Origin: Bradyrhizobium iriomotense
GTDB taxonomy: Bacteria; Pseudomonadota; Alphaproteobacteria; Rhizobiales; Xanthobacteraceae
Assembly: GCF_030160715.1 (NCBI RefSeq)
Contig: NZ_BSOW01000004.1
Coordinates: 124,001-188,000 of the forward strand
Direction: 5' to 3'
Length of the DNA: 64,000 nt
The notes beneath the pieces are model-generated. The model was not told the DNA's origin and ran no database searches. It saw only the letters and a program-made list of their open reading frames with translations. The translations under genes were made by a program, and so were the position numbers. Positions 36,648-47,932 of the stretch are shown here, piece by piece. How positions within the stretch are numbered: position 1 is the first letter of the stretch; each line of letters begins with the position of its first letter.

Positions 36648-37046
36648 TCAGGCTATCGCCGCTTCCACAACCGTCCGGGTTGCCGCGCTCATTTTGCTGA
36701 CCGGGTCGGCGGCACCGGTGCCGACCTCATGCCGGCGCGCAAGCCAGGCTGGATCATAGTAGGACAGCCTGGTGGCGCCCGACGCGTCCTGCCAGACCAG
36801 CGCTCTCAGCGGCAGGTCGATGCCGATGGTCTGAGCGGACTGCATCAGCGGTGTGCCGGCCCTGGCGTTGCCAAAGATCAGGACCTCGGTCGGTGCCAAC
36901 GACAGTCCGACCTCCACGGCGCCGGCGGCATGATCGATTCGCGCGAACACCCGCATGCCCTTCGCCATCACCTCGGCCTCCAGCCGGTCCATCGTTGCCT
37001 TCGGCCCGTGACGGCTCGATAGCGTCACCAATCCCTCGGGGCTCAT
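36648..37046 (-). CDS. DUF302 domain-containing protein
   Basis: A 132-residue soluble protein of the DUF302 family (VMAKGMRVFARIDHAAGA, then LIFGNARAGTPLMQ and IGIDLPLRALVWQD), a lipid- or dinucleotide-binding-like fold with no settled function. AAGGAG lies eight bases before the ATG at 37046. Confidence 0.87.
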   Translation of the reverse strand: MSPEGLVTLSSRHGPKATMDRLEAEVMAKGMRVFARIDHAAGAVEVGLSLAPTEVLIFGNARAGTPLMQSAQTIGIDLPLRALVWQDASGATRLSYYDPAWLARRHEVGTGAADPVSKMSAATRTVVEAAIA

Positions 37047-37170
37047 CGCACGCTCCTTGTGCGCTTCGTTCGCCTGACTATCCGAAGAAGGAGCGCCCGC
37101 AACAAACGAACTTCTCGTGTTCGGGACGACCTCCATGCATTTTGCGACGAGGCGGACTATATTCGGAGGC

Positions 37171-37896
37171 ATGCCGACCCTGATCGCAGGCGCTGTCGCC
37201 GTCGTTACCCTGTACCTGCTGCTGCAGATGTTCCGTTCCGCCAATCCGGCGGTGCTCGCGCGCGCCATCAAGGTCGGCGGCGGGGTCGTGGCGCTGGCGG
37301 TCGCGGCCTTCACGGGCCTGCGAGGCGAACTGGCGGTCGCTATCCCGCTCGGCATCTTCGGTGCGGGCCTGCTCGGCTGGACGCCGCTCGCGAACTCCGG
37401 CTTCGGCAATATTGGCGGGCTGTTTGGTGGCGCGACGCGCTCGTCGGGGCGGACCTCGCGCGTCCGCTCGCAGTTTCTGGACATGCGGCTGGACCACGAT
37501 TCCGGCCAGCTTGCAGGCGAGATCGTCGCCGGACCTTACGCCGGGCGTTCGCTCGACGAGTTCGATCTTGCCGCGCTGCTTGCGATGTGCCCCGCTTTCG
37601 ACGCGGAGAGCGTCGCGTTACTCGAAAGCTATCTGGACCGCCGGTTTCCCGCCTGGCGTCAGAACGCGCAGGGCGATGCGGCAGGGCGGCAGAGCCGCGC
37701 GGCGCCGAGCGGCAAAATGACGGCGGAGGAAGCCTATCAGATCCTTGGCCTGCGGCCGGGAGCGGGGCGCGACGAGATCGGCCGGGCCCACAAGACTCTG
37801 ATGAAGAAACTGCATCCCGACCAGGGGGGCTCGACGTATCTCGCTGCCCGGGTAAACGAGGCCAAGGATACTTTGCTTCGTACGCATAACGGCTAA
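37171..37896 (+). CDS. Membrane-anchored J-domain protein
   Basis: A 241-residue protein: three hydrophobic segments in the first 70 residues, a middle soluble region, and a C-terminal J domain (AEEAYQILGLRPGAGRDEI, HPD motif in KKLHPDQGGS, then ARVNEAKDTLL). The arrangement (membrane anchor then terminal J domain) resembles Pam18/TIM14-type DnaJ proteins, which recruit Hsp70 (DnaK) to the membrane. GGAGG lies only one base before the ATG at 37171, so the start is slightly uncertain. Confidence 0.82.
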   Translation: MPTLIAGAVAVVTLYLLLQMFRSANPAVLARAIKVGGGVVALAVAAFTGLRGELAVAIPLGIFGAGLLGWTPLANSGFGNIGGLFGGATRSSGRTSRVRSQFLDMRLDHDSGQLAGEIVAGPYAGRSLDEFDLAALLAMCPAFDAESVALLESYLDRRFPAWRQNAQGDAAGRQSRAAPSGKMTAEEAYQILGLRPGAGRDEIGRAHKTLMKKLHPDQGGSTYLAARVNEAKDTLLRTHNG

Positions 37897-38074
37897 CTCC
37901 GGCAACCAACGCTACAAACGCCCGTACCGCGTCAGCTCCGTATTGCTCTGTCTGCCGTCGCCCCGATGTCGCCCGCCATTTGTCGGCGTGGTCGATCCCT
38001 TGAGCAAAATCTTAACCGTAAATCGTTGACGAGAGGTTGTTGCGAAACAGTCTTCGCGCTTGCCTGAAACGACG

Positions 38075-38099
38075 ATGCCCGCGCACGAGGCGCGGGCAT
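38075..38099 (-). terminator. Hairpin terminator after the D-Ala-D-Ala carboxypeptidase gene
   Basis: Perfect 10-base stem (ATGCCCGCGC with GCGCGGGCAT), 5-base loop, 26 bases past the stop codon on the minus strand. The T-run is weak. Confidence 0.55.
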
Positions 38100-38124
38100 T
38101 GGGACCAGATCGATTTGGTCGCCG

Positions 38125-39954
38125 TCAGTTGCGGACGGTGATGCAGGAAATGTCGGCGCGCTTCAGCGCGCGGCAGACGGCTTCCGCCTGGTCGCGCTCA
38201 AGTCCGGCGAAGCGGGCGCGGAACAGCTTGCGATTGTCCTTGGCAACGACCTCAGTGAAGGGGTCGGCCTTGCTGAGCAGGCCGCGAGCCGAACTGCGGG
38301 CGGCTTCGATGCGCTGCTGCGCCTCGTTCTCGCTCTCCAGTGCGCCGACCTGAACGATCCAGCCGCTATGCGTGACCACCGGCCTGGTCGTCGCGCTCAT
38401 CTGGATCGGTTGCGGGGCCGGCTCGGCCGAGGCAAGTTTTGCGGCAGGCGCGGGCGCGGCGGCGCCGGACGCCGGCAGGACGCCGAGGATGCCGTTGCCG
38501 GTGCCAAAGCCAGGCGGCTGCGGCGGCAGCTCGCTGCGGGCAACTTCAGGCTTGACGATTTCAGGCCTGGCGACGACGTCCGGCTTGTTGACGATGTCGG
38601 CCTTGGCGACGACGGCGCCGGAGGTTTCCGCGACTTCGGCACGCGCGCCGGAGATCGTGTTGGTGATCGGCGGTGCCGGTTGCGACGGGGCGGCGGAAGC
38701 GACCTTCACGCTGCCGGCTTTGACCTGAACCGTCCTCACCTTGACCGGCTTCATCGGCTCGGACGAGCCCGGAATGATCGAGAGCGGCTGGCTCGAGATC
38801 ACGCCATTGGTCAGCGGCGCGGGTTCAACCTTGGACTCGACTGCCTTGGGCTCCGGCTTGGCGGCCGGCGGCATCGCCGCGGTGGCGGCGGCAAGCGTGG
38901 CGAGGCGCGAGGCCGGGCGCGGCGCGGGCGCTTCGGGAGCGGGGGCCGCGGCCGCCTGAACCTGAGGAGCGGGACGCGTCGGGGTGTCCGATGCATCGGC
39001 GACGTCGGTGTTGGTGTCGGCGCCATTGCGCTCGGAGATTGCTGCCACGGTGCGGGTGCCGGCGCCCTTCTCGAGGTTCTCCGCGAGCAGGTTGCGCATG
39101 ATGGCGTCGCGCGAGCCGCCGCTGCGGCCGCCCAGGACCACGCCGACCAGGAAGCGGTTGCCGCGGTGCAGTGAGCTCACGAGATTGAAGCCCGACGCGC
39201 GGGTGTAGCCGGTCTTGATGCCGTCGATGCCCTCGACGCTGCCGAGCAGATGATTGTGGTTGCGGATCGACTGTCCACGGAAATTGAACGAAGCGGTGGA
39301 GAAGTAGCGATAGTAGCGTGGGAAACGATCCTGGATCGCGCGGCCGAGCGTGGCCTGGTCGCGGGCGGTCGTGACCTGTTCGTCGTTCGGCAGGCCTGAG
39401 GCGTTGCGGTAGACGGTCTTGGACATGCCGAGCGCGCGCGCCTTGCGCGTCATCATCTGCGCGAAATCGTCTTCATCGCCGCCGATCGCTTCCGCGATCA
39501 CGACGGCCGCGTCGTTGGCGGAACGGGTGACGAGACCCTTGATCGCGTCCTCGACGCGGATGGTCTGGCCCGGACGCAGGTTGAGCTTGGTCGGATCCTG
39601 GTCGGCGGCGTGCTGGGACACCGGCATTTCGGTGTCGAGCTTCATTTTGCCGGAGTCCAGGCGCTCGAACAGCAAATAGAGCGTCATGATCTTGGTGAGG
39701 GAGGCGGGATGACGCAGCCCGTCCGGGCTCGTCGACTGGAGCACCGCGCCGGTGTTGCCGTCGACGATGATCGAGGCGAACTGCGGACTGTAGCTCTCGC
39801 CGGAGTCGCGATGCACGCGGTGAGCGTAGTGCCGGCCGCGATGGCGGCGCGCTTCGGCAGCATCGCTGGTGACGATGACCGCGGTGATGACTGTAAGAAG
39901 CCCGAAGACTCCAGCCCGCGCCATGCGCGAGGAAGACCAGTTCTTACGAAGCAT
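38125..39954 (-). CDS. D-alanyl-D-alanine carboxypeptidase (S11) with SPOR domain
   Basis: A penicillin-binding protein of 609 residues. It has a signal peptide (about 1-33), a peptidase S11 domain with the active-site motifs SLTK (Ser85, Lys88), SAN (145-147) and KTG (in GIKTGYTRASG), a long Pro/Ala/Val-rich linker (about 300-520) and a C-terminal SPOR domain that binds denuded septal peptidoglycan. It trims the terminal D-Ala of pentapeptides; the SPOR domain suggests action at the division site. S11 enzymes fused to SPOR are typical of rhizobia. Hairpin terminator follows. Confidence 0.92.
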   Translation of the reverse strand: MLRKNWSSSRMARAGVFGLLTVITAVIVTSDAAEARRHRGRHYAHRVHRDSGESYSPQFASIIVDGNTGAVLQSTSPDGLRHPASLTKIMTLYLLFERLDSGKMKLDTEMPVSQHAADQDPTKLNLRPGQTIRVEDAIKGLVTRSANDAAVVIAEAIGGDEDDFAQMMTRKARALGMSKTVYRNASGLPNDEQVTTARDQATLGRAIQDRFPRYYRYFSTASFNFRGQSIRNHNHLLGSVEGIDGIKTGYTRASGFNLVSSLHRGNRFLVGVVLGGRSGGSRDAIMRNLLAENLEKGAGTRTVAAISERNGADTNTDVADASDTPTRPAPQVQAAAAPAPEAPAPRPASRLATLAAATAAMPPAAKPEPKAVESKVEPAPLTNGVISSQPLSIIPGSSEPMKPVKVRTVQVKAGSVKVASAAPSQPAPPITNTISGARAEVAETSGAVVAKADIVNKPDVVARPEIVKPEVARSELPPQPPGFGTGNGILGVLPASGAAAPAPAAKLASAEPAPQPIQMSATTRPVVTHSGWIVQVGALESENEAQQRIEAARSSARGLLSKADPFTEVVAKDNRKLFRARFAGLERDQAEAVCRALKRADISCITVRN

Positions 39955-40237
39955 GAAACCCCGTCCCCGTTTCTGACTGGATCACCGGCTCGTGAGGCAA
40001 AATTGTGCCCTCCAGATCCGGGACCATGACCTGCTTGAGCCGCCAAACCGCAGGCGCTGATCGCCAGCGATCGAAGCTCAAGCCGCTGTTCTGGCTAAGG
40101 CGATGTTCGCAAACGGCTTTTGACCGCCTGTCGGAAGCTGAACACGTCCAGGGAATCAGGGTAGGGGCGCTCGGTTTCCAAAACCTTAAGGAACCCTTGC
40201 GTAGATACCTGGGAATCACTTCAAGTTGCATGCATTA

Positions 40238-40282
40238 TTGTGCGTCGCACAAAGATTCTTGACTTTTTTGTGCGTTGCACTA
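40238..40282 (+). promoter_or_regulatory. Two tandem TGC-N3-GCA palindromes overlapping the phasin promoter
   Basis: TTGTGCGTCGCACAA (40238-40252) and TTGTGCGTTGCACTA (40268-40282) start exactly 30 bases apart. Both have a TGC-N3-GCA core, similar to published PhaR binding sites near phasin genes in other alphaproteobacteria. The second covers the spacer and -10 region, fitting repression. Identity of the binder is inferred. Confidence 0.55.
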
Positions 40283-40287
40283 ATTAT
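40259..40287 (+). promoter_or_regulatory. Sigma-70-type promoter of the phasin gene
   Basis: TTGACT at 40259-40264, 17 bases, AATTAT at 40282-40287 (or TAATTA with 16). About 75 bases upstream of the ATG. Confidence 0.6.
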
Positions 40288-40361
40288 GGGCAGCGTCAGG
40301 TGGCCCCGAGGTTTTGAAAATCCAGGCTTCCGGACGAGAGCCAGGGAAAAAGGATTCCAAG

Positions 40362-40700
40362 ATGTTCAAGGTTGAAGACTTTCAGAACTACGGGAAAGAG
40401 CAGTTCGAGCAGTGCGTCGCCTCCGCGACCTCGGTGCAGCACGGCCTCCAGGCGATCGCCAGCGCCTATGGCGACTACACCAAGAAGTCGTTCGAGGACA
40501 CCAAGTCCTTCGTTGAGAAGCTTTCCGGCGTGAAGTCGCTGGACAAGGCGCTGGAAGCGCAGACCGATTTCGCGCGCTCCTCGTACGAGACCTTCGTTGC
40601 GGAAACGCAGAAGATCGCCGGCCTCTACAACGACCTCGCCAAGCAGGCGTTCAAGCCGGTCGAGACCATCGTCTCGAAGTTCACCCCGGCCGCTCAGTAA
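40362..40700 (+). CDS. Phasin (polyhydroxybutyrate granule-associated protein)
   Basis: A 112-residue, mainly helical phasin of the Phasin_2 family (start MFKVEDFQNYGKEQFE; central DYTKKSFEDTKSFVEKL). Such proteins coat PHB granules and set their number and size. AAAAAGGA precedes the ATG at 40362. Two palindromes in the promoter suggest control by a PhaR-like repressor, and a strong terminator follows, so it is a single-gene unit, probably highly expressed. Confidence 0.88.
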   Translation: MFKVEDFQNYGKEQFEQCVASATSVQHGLQAIASAYGDYTKKSFEDTKSFVEKLSGVKSLDKALEAQTDFARSSYETFVAETQKIAGLYNDLAKQAFKPVETIVSKFTPAAQ

Positions 40701-40724
40701 CTCGTCGTCAAGTCCTGGAATCGG

Positions 40725-40755
40725 AAAAGCCCGGCTGGATCAGCCGGGCTTTTTT
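40725..40755 (+). terminator. Strong rho-independent terminator after phasin
   Basis: AAAAGCCCGGCTG, loop GAT, CAGCCGGGCTTTTTT: a 13-base stem with a T-tract. Confidence 0.92.
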
Positions 40756-40775
40756 CGTGAGAGCGCTCGCGAGGG

Positions 40776-41028
40776 CTATTGCGAGCCCCAGAGCTTGCGG
40801 AGTGCCGTGCCGATCGTGTTGAAGGTTGTTACGATCTGGGCCGAACTCGTCAGCATGAAGAACTTGTCCGACCTGCTCGCGCGGTTCTGCAGCCTCGGTG
40901 GCCTTCAGATTGCTGCGCATCGATCCGGCTCTGGCCATAGTCATGGGGTTCGCGTTGACGGTCTTGGCCAAGGGAATGATCGAGATGTAGACGTCGCCAT
41001 TGCCCGAGCGCCGTCCGCATCGACGTGC
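40776..41028 (-). pseudogene. Remnant of a TadG-like pilus assembly gene
   Basis: Two pieces of a TadE/TadG-type (Flp pilus) protein in different frames on the minus strand. GNGDVYISIIPLAKTVNA comes from the inner part. A second piece, running to the TAG at 40776-40778, includes DKFFMLTSSAQIVTTFNTIG, which matches the usual C-terminus of the large TadG-like proteins in Bradyrhizobium. The region between them is shortened and a frameshift separates them. The rest of the roughly 400- to 600-residue gene is missing. No other tad gene is near. Confidence 0.55.
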
Positions 41029-41421
41029 CCGCGAACAGGGGCGACAAGTTAACGCCGAGTTCCTGATTAAGGATGGGCGAAACTTGTTGATCGGATCTTT
41101 TTGTCAAATTGGTCCGGATTGATTAACCTTGGTCAGGATCGCCGGGGACCGGGAATCGGGACCGCCGCGGCCGCATCGGTCGAGCCTTTGCACGCTTGCG
41201 GGGGGCCGGGGGCAGGCCCATATTCACTCATGCCGTTCCGGTGAGGACCGGACCGGTCGGGAGCGGCGATCGAACAAGACGGCGCGCCTATGCGAGGCTC
41301 CGACGGCGGAGCAGCGGGGCGGGCTGCTATCGCTTCCGTGGGGATTTTGAACGCCTGAGCCATGCCGCAACTAACTTCCAGCCTCGATCTGCCCGCGTCA
41401 GCCGCCGCCTATGCTCCCCGG
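41029..41421. other. Upstream region of clpS, no other gene seen
   Basis: About 390 bases without a credible gene. Short open frames here have no ribosome binding sites or family character. The clpS promoter should lie in it. Confidence 0.35.
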
Positions 41422-41754
41422 ATGAGCAATGACGAGAACCGTTCTAATGGTCCGTCCGGCCCGAGCACCTCGGTCATCACCAAGGTCAAGCCCAAGACCA
41501 AGCGGCCCAACCTTTACCGGGTGCTGATCCTGAACGACGACTACACGCCGATGGAGTTCGTGGTTCTCGTGCTGGAGAAGTTCTTCAACAAGGACATCGA
41601 GGCAGCGACCAAGATCATGCTGCATGTCCACCATCACGGCATCGGCGAATGCGGCGTCTTCACCTACGAGATCGCCGAGACCAAGGTCACGCAGGTGATG
41701 GATTTTGCCCGCAAGCACCAGCACCCCCTGCAATGCGTGATGGAAAAGAAGTAG
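41422..41754 (+). CDS. clpS: ClpS adaptor
   Basis: ATP-dependent protease adaptor of about 110 residues, which delivers N-degron substrates to ClpAP. The core matches well: [26 protein letters not shown], and [20 protein letters not shown] use the ATG at 41422 (MSNDENR); an ATG at 41362 would add 20 residues. It precedes clpA on the same strand with a 266-base gap. Confidence 0.93.
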   Translation: MSNDENRSNGPSGPSTSVITKVKPKTKRPNLYRVLILNDDYTPMEFVVLVLEKFFNKDIEAATKIMLHVHHHGIGECGVFTYEIAETKVTQVMDFARKHQHPLQCVMEKK

Positions 41755-42020
41755 CGCGTCCCGCGTTCTGCGCATTCTGACGTTCGTGTCACCCGGTTCG
41801 TTCTCCTCACGGCCGTCATGGCCGGCGAATTGCGGGGAGTAGGGGACTGGCGCCAACCCCGCCCAAATCGGAACGGGTTTTGCATCGAAAATACCGCGCG
41901 TGAGTCCAGTGTCGCGGAACCGCTCTTTTGCCGCGATCTAGTATACCTATATGTGACAAAGGTTGTTGTTGCCTGACCGGGCGATGGCGATCATGATGGT
42001 GGGGGCCACAGAGGACGCGA

Positions 42021-44435
<2,415 letters not shown>

Positions 44436-44456
44436 TCGGAGCGTCATGAATTGAAG

Positions 44457-44483
44457 AAGGCCGGCTGCGAAGCCGGCCTTTTT
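44457..44483 (+). terminator. Rho-independent terminator after clpA
   Basis: AAGGCCGGCT, GCGA loop, AGCCGGCCTTTTT: 10-base stem with T-tract. Confidence 0.92.
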
Positions 44484-44504
44484 CGTCGCCGTTGCGGCAC
44501 GGTG

Positions 44505-44954
44505 TTAGGTGCCGGCGTCGGGTGCCTGCGGCGGGCGCGGCTTTCTCGCAACCGGCGCCCGCGGCGGCGGAGCCGAGGGCTGCATCGTGACGATGACGGG
44601 ATTGGGCTTGTGGTCGGTCGCCGCGCCCGTTGCCGCGTCGACGCCCATGCCCACGATACCGCCGAGCAGCAGATTTCCGGCAAAGCCCGCAGCTCCCGTC
44701 CCCGGTATGTCGCGTTGCAGCTGTACGACCTGCGACTCGTAACCCGGCTTCTGGAAGGTGATGGATATGTCGGCGTTGCGCTTGGCGACGACCGAGCACG
44801 GCGTGGTGCAGGTGGTCGGAACTTCGAGTCCGGAAACCACGGCCTCGGCGCCGGATGGTGTTGATGAAATGGCGATATTTTCTGTCGTGCCGCGCGTGAC
44901 CGATGCGCAGCCGCCCAGCATGACGCCGAGCGCCACAATTCCAAAGATACGCAT
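44505..44954 (-). CDS. Small lipoprotein of unknown function
   Basis: A 149-residue secreted lipoprotein: lipobox LGGC with Cys at residue 16, then a PEGA-like beta domain (ISSTPSGAEAVVSGLEVPTTC... with a second Cys pair) and a short hydrophobic patch with glycines (GFAGNLLLGGIVGMGVDAATG), ending in a Pro-rich tail. Similar proteins are common in proteobacteria and their role is unknown. Confidence 0.75.
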   Translation of the reverse strand: MRIFGIVALGVMLGGCASVTRGTTENIAISSTPSGAEAVVSGLEVPTTCTTPCSVVAKRNADISITFQKPGYESQVVQLQRDIPGTGAAGFAGNLLLGGIVGMGVDAATGAATDHKPNPVIVTMQPSAPPPRAPVARKPRPPQAPDAGT

Positions 44955-45181
44955 GAACTGCCCCTAAAATCCCCCCCGCCAATCAAGCGCAACCAGAGCG
45001 CGAGGGCAAGTGGCAGATATGCCAATTGGTTAAGCCACGCACAGGTTGCGCCGAGGGCGCGCGGGCTGAGCGCCAGTCACCCTTCGCCCCCGCCGTCTGC
45101 TGCTTGGCTTCCAGCGCGTGGCTCGGCGAGGTGGACAGTGCGGCGACGATCGCACGTAAGGAAGGGATCGCGTCATCCGTC

Positions 45182-45343
45182 CTACCAGAGCGACGTCGCC
45201 TTGCCGAAGACATAGAGCACGATGAGGCCCGCAGTCACTACCGTCGACAGGATCAGGACGTCCCGATCCCAATCGATCCGCTTCCGCTCCGCTCTGTTGA
45301 GGCTGAGGGCGGTGAACAGGGCCTTCATGGCAAATCGGCGCAT
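45182..45343 (-). CDS. Small single-pass membrane protein
   Basis: A 53-residue protein with a basic, helical N-terminus and one membrane helix (LILSTVVTAGLIVLYVFG). GAGGAG lies three bases before the ATG at 45343. Function unknown. Confidence 0.5.
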   Translation of the reverse strand: MRRFAMKALFTALSLNRAERKRIDWDRDVLILSTVVTAGLIVLYVFGKATSLW

Positions 45344-45452
45344 CGACTCCTCGCGCGTGCATGATGGCACGTGCGGCAAAGATCGGCTTGATTCACGTCA
45401 ACGCGTGTCGCGCATGCGAGCTCCCGAAAGGACCAGCTGTACGCGATGTTCG

Positions 45453-45683
45453 CTAGCCGCCCCAGTTCTTGTAGGGACTATCAACCGTCGGATCGGGTTG
45501 ATCGCTTGGCACATACGCATAGGGCGCCGGCCCTCGAGGCGGCGCATAGCCGAAGCTCGACATCGGATCCGTGTACACGCGAGGGGCAGGGGCAACATGC
45601 TGCCGGTGCGTGCGATGCGCCGGAGCGGCGTTGGCCGCACTCGATAGCGCGATCAGAAGGCTCAAAAGCAAGACGGGACGCAT
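45453..45683 (-). CDS. Small secreted protein
   Basis: A 76-residue protein with a clear signal peptide (residues 1-19, ending AANA-A) and a Pro/Tyr/His-rich mature part. GGGGAGAA precedes the ATG at 45683. No known domain. Confidence 0.55.
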   Translation of the reverse strand: MRPVLLLSLLIALSSAANAAPAHRTHRQHVAPAPRVYTDPMSSFGYAPPRGPAPYAYVPSDQPDPTVDSPYKNWGG

Positions 45684-45809
45684 TGCGTTCTCCCCGATGG
45701 AACCTGACCCGGGCCTTAGGTGAGGTTCGCCTTGCGGCGGCGCAATCTCTCCCCGCTTCACGATCAGTCACATCGGCGGCATCGGGCGGCCGACTGTGCG
45801 CATCGCGTC

Positions 45810-46955
45810 TTAGTGCTTGCCGAACCACTCGTCGTAGATGCGCTGATAGGCGTCGCTTTCGCGCAGTGCCAGAAGCGCCTCGTTGACATGCTTGCGCAGC
45901 GGGCTGCCGGTCGGAAAGACGATTCCGTAGTCTTCGCGATGAAAGACGCGGCCCACGGTCCGTGCCAATCCCCTGCCGTCATGCGTCGCGTAATAGAGCA
46001 GCGCGGGTGAATCGAAGACGACCGCGTCGATCTCCTGATCCAGCAGCGCCTTGTAGAGTTCATCGACTTTCTCGAATTCATGGACCTGAGCCTTGGCCTC
46101 GTTCAGATAAAAGGTGGCCGTGCTTCCCCGCGTCGTGCCGACGCTCTTGCCGACGAGATCCTCCGGACTGTTGATCGGGCCCCTGATCTGCTGGACCGTC
46201 AGCGATGCCGTCAATTGCGCGGTGTAGAAGGCCACGAACACCACGCCCGTGAACATCCACAGCACCGCCACGATGCGGGCGATCCAGTGCCGGGGCATTT
46301 GATCCGCCTGGGTCGCCAGCGTGCCCGCGGCCCAGAACATGGCATGGAAGATTCCCGGAAAATATCGCGTGGTCGGAATGATGCCGTTGTGATGATGCCG
46401 CTCCACCAGAAAGATCAGGTGGGCCGGAATGAGGATCAGGAGCAGCGCAATGCCCAGCCAGACCAGAAGAGTTCGGGAGAAGAACAACTGCATCAACTCG
46501 CTCAGGGGATTGGGCTCGACATTGGCGGCGGTGCCACGCACCAGGATCTGCAGGCCCGAATTCAGGATCGGTTGAGAGAAGTCGAACCTGTCCTCGCGCT
46601 CGGACGTGATGGAGATGGCGGAGATCCCGAGATCGGCCCGTCCGCTCTGCACGGCATCAAGCAGCTCGCCGACATCGGACGTGATGATGTACTCGGTCTC
46701 GCGGTGCAGGCGCTGGCCGATGCCGTTCCAGAGCTCGATGCTGAAGCCGCCCAGAACGCCGTTCTTCTCGATGACCATGGGCGGCACGATGCGGGTCGCT
46801 ACCCGAAGCTTGCCGGTCCCGCCCTGGGCCATGGAGCAGGAGATGCAAACAGAGAACACCAGCGCCAGCCCCAGGGCGGCGTCGCGCGCGAGCATAAGGA
46901 GCAGGCGGGCGGTCGTTGAGGGAGGGCAGGCCGGCAGACTGGCACGAGGCATCAA
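45810..46955 (-). CDS. Glutamate-receptor-like protein: periplasmic binding domain split by an ion-channel domain
   Basis: A 381-residue protein: signal peptide, first half of an SBP_bac_3-type amino-acid binding domain (about 48-145), a membrane helix (160-185), a re-entrant pore-like loop (200-216), a second membrane helix (223-245) followed at once by FYTAQLTASL (243-252), then the second half of the binding domain to the C-terminus. This M1-P-M2 insertion is the architecture of prokaryotic ionotropic glutamate receptors such as GluR0, and the FYTAQLTASL segment corresponds to the SYTANLAAF gate motif of animal iGluRs. The potassium TVGYG filter is absent (AAGTLATQ instead). Ligand unknown. 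Confidence 0.75.
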   Translation of the reverse strand: MMPRASLPACPPSTTARLLLMLARDAALGLALVFSVCISCSMAQGGTGKLRVATRIVPPMVIEKNGVLGGFSIELWNGIGQRLHRETEYIITSDVGELLDAVQSGRADLGISAISITSEREDRFDFSQPILNSGLQILVRGTAANVEPNPLSELMQLFFSRTLLVWLGIALLLILIPAHLIFLVERHHHNGIIPTTRYFPGIFHAMFWAAGTLATQADQMPRHWIARIVAVLWMFTGVVFVAFYTAQLTASLTVQQIRGPINSPEDLVGKSVGTTRGSTATFYLNEAKAQVHEFEKVDELYKALLDQEIDAVVFDSPALLYYATHDGRGLARTVGRVFHREDYGIVFPTGSPLRKHVNEALLALRESDAYQRIYDEWFGKH

Positions 46956-47033
46956 ATCGTTCCCCTAACTATGCGCCTCGTTGTCAGCGACTGCTCCGCG
47001 ATCGCATTCGTCAGGTTGCGGAACGTGACCTGT

Positions 47034-47932
47034 CTAATGCGGCAACTGGCTCTGCCGGTAGTCGCGCGGCGACATTCCGAAATGCTCGCGAAAGACGCGG
47101 CCGAAATGCGAGAGGTCGTTGAAGCCCCAGGCGAACGCAATCTCGCCGACCTGACGGCCTGCGAGCGCGGGCGAGGCGAGATCGCGTCGGCATTGGGCAA
47201 GACGCTCTGCAAGCACGTAGCACTGGAACGAGGTGTGCTCCTGGCTGAGGAGATCGTTGACATAGCGCGGCGAGATTCGAAGCGCAGCTGCGGTGTCCGA
47301 CAGCGACAGATCGGGATCAGTGAGATGACTGCGGATATGCGCCTTCAGTCGGTAGAGCAGGGCGGCGCGATGGGTCGAAGAGGGCGGCGACGTCGTGCCG
47401 AGCCGTTCGCTGAGCGCCATCGCGACGAGATCGACCGCTTGCTCGGAGAGCGCGACGGCGTGCCGCGGATCGATCTGGTCGGCGCTGTGGCAAAGCTTGA
47501 AGATGAAATCGTAGGCGAGCCTTTGCAGCGGTGCGTCCGCGCCGAACGAGATCGCGGTCAGCGCCTCGGTGGCTCCCAAGCGCCGCTGCAGCATCTCGCG
47601 CGGCACCTTGAAGATGGTCTGCGTGAAGGCGTGATCGAATTTCAGCTCATAGGGACGCGTAGTGTCGTAGAGCGCGAACTCGCCGGGATGGATCACCGTC
47701 TCGCGGCCATCCTGCACCACGCCGCCGACCCCCTGATTGCCGAGCGCGACGAGAACAAAATCGAGATCCGAGCGGGCGATCCGCGACGGCGTGCGGAAGA
47801 CGTGCTGGCGGTCCGAGCAGACGTCCGAACAGACCGCGCGTCCAAGCGCGGCTTGCGTCACCGAGCCGCGGAAGGCGCTGCCGAGATCCGACTTGCAGTC
47901 GAGCTCGACGAAGACGTCGCAGACGATGTCCT
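47034..47932 (-). pseudogene. AraC-family regulator lacking its N-terminal start
   Basis: About 299 residues of an AraC-type regulator: most of the AraC_binding_2 domain (from [26 protein letters not shown]) and an intact C-terminal HTH pair (LSDTAAALRISPRYVN and GEIAFAWGFNDLSHFG). The family usually has another 20 to 35 residues before this point. Here the frame runs straight into the inverted nitrilase block at 47933, so any product starting at 48131 would carry about 66 residues of foreign sequence. It was probably the divergent regulator of the nitrilase and lost its start in the same rearrangement. Confidence 0.65.

Larger units (their letters stand above)
39955..40361. other. Non-coding stretch carrying the phasin promoter
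   Basis: 407 bases between divergent genes (carboxypeptidase and phasin). The right third holds two TGTGCG-type palindromes and a sigma-70-like promoter (separate entries). The left part shows no gene. Confidence 0.5.

Noticed and set aside
40850..41107. Short minus-strand open frames between phasin and clpS as genes
   Set aside because: The recognisable peptide pieces are in other frames and match parts of one larger protein, so a pseudogene explains them better.
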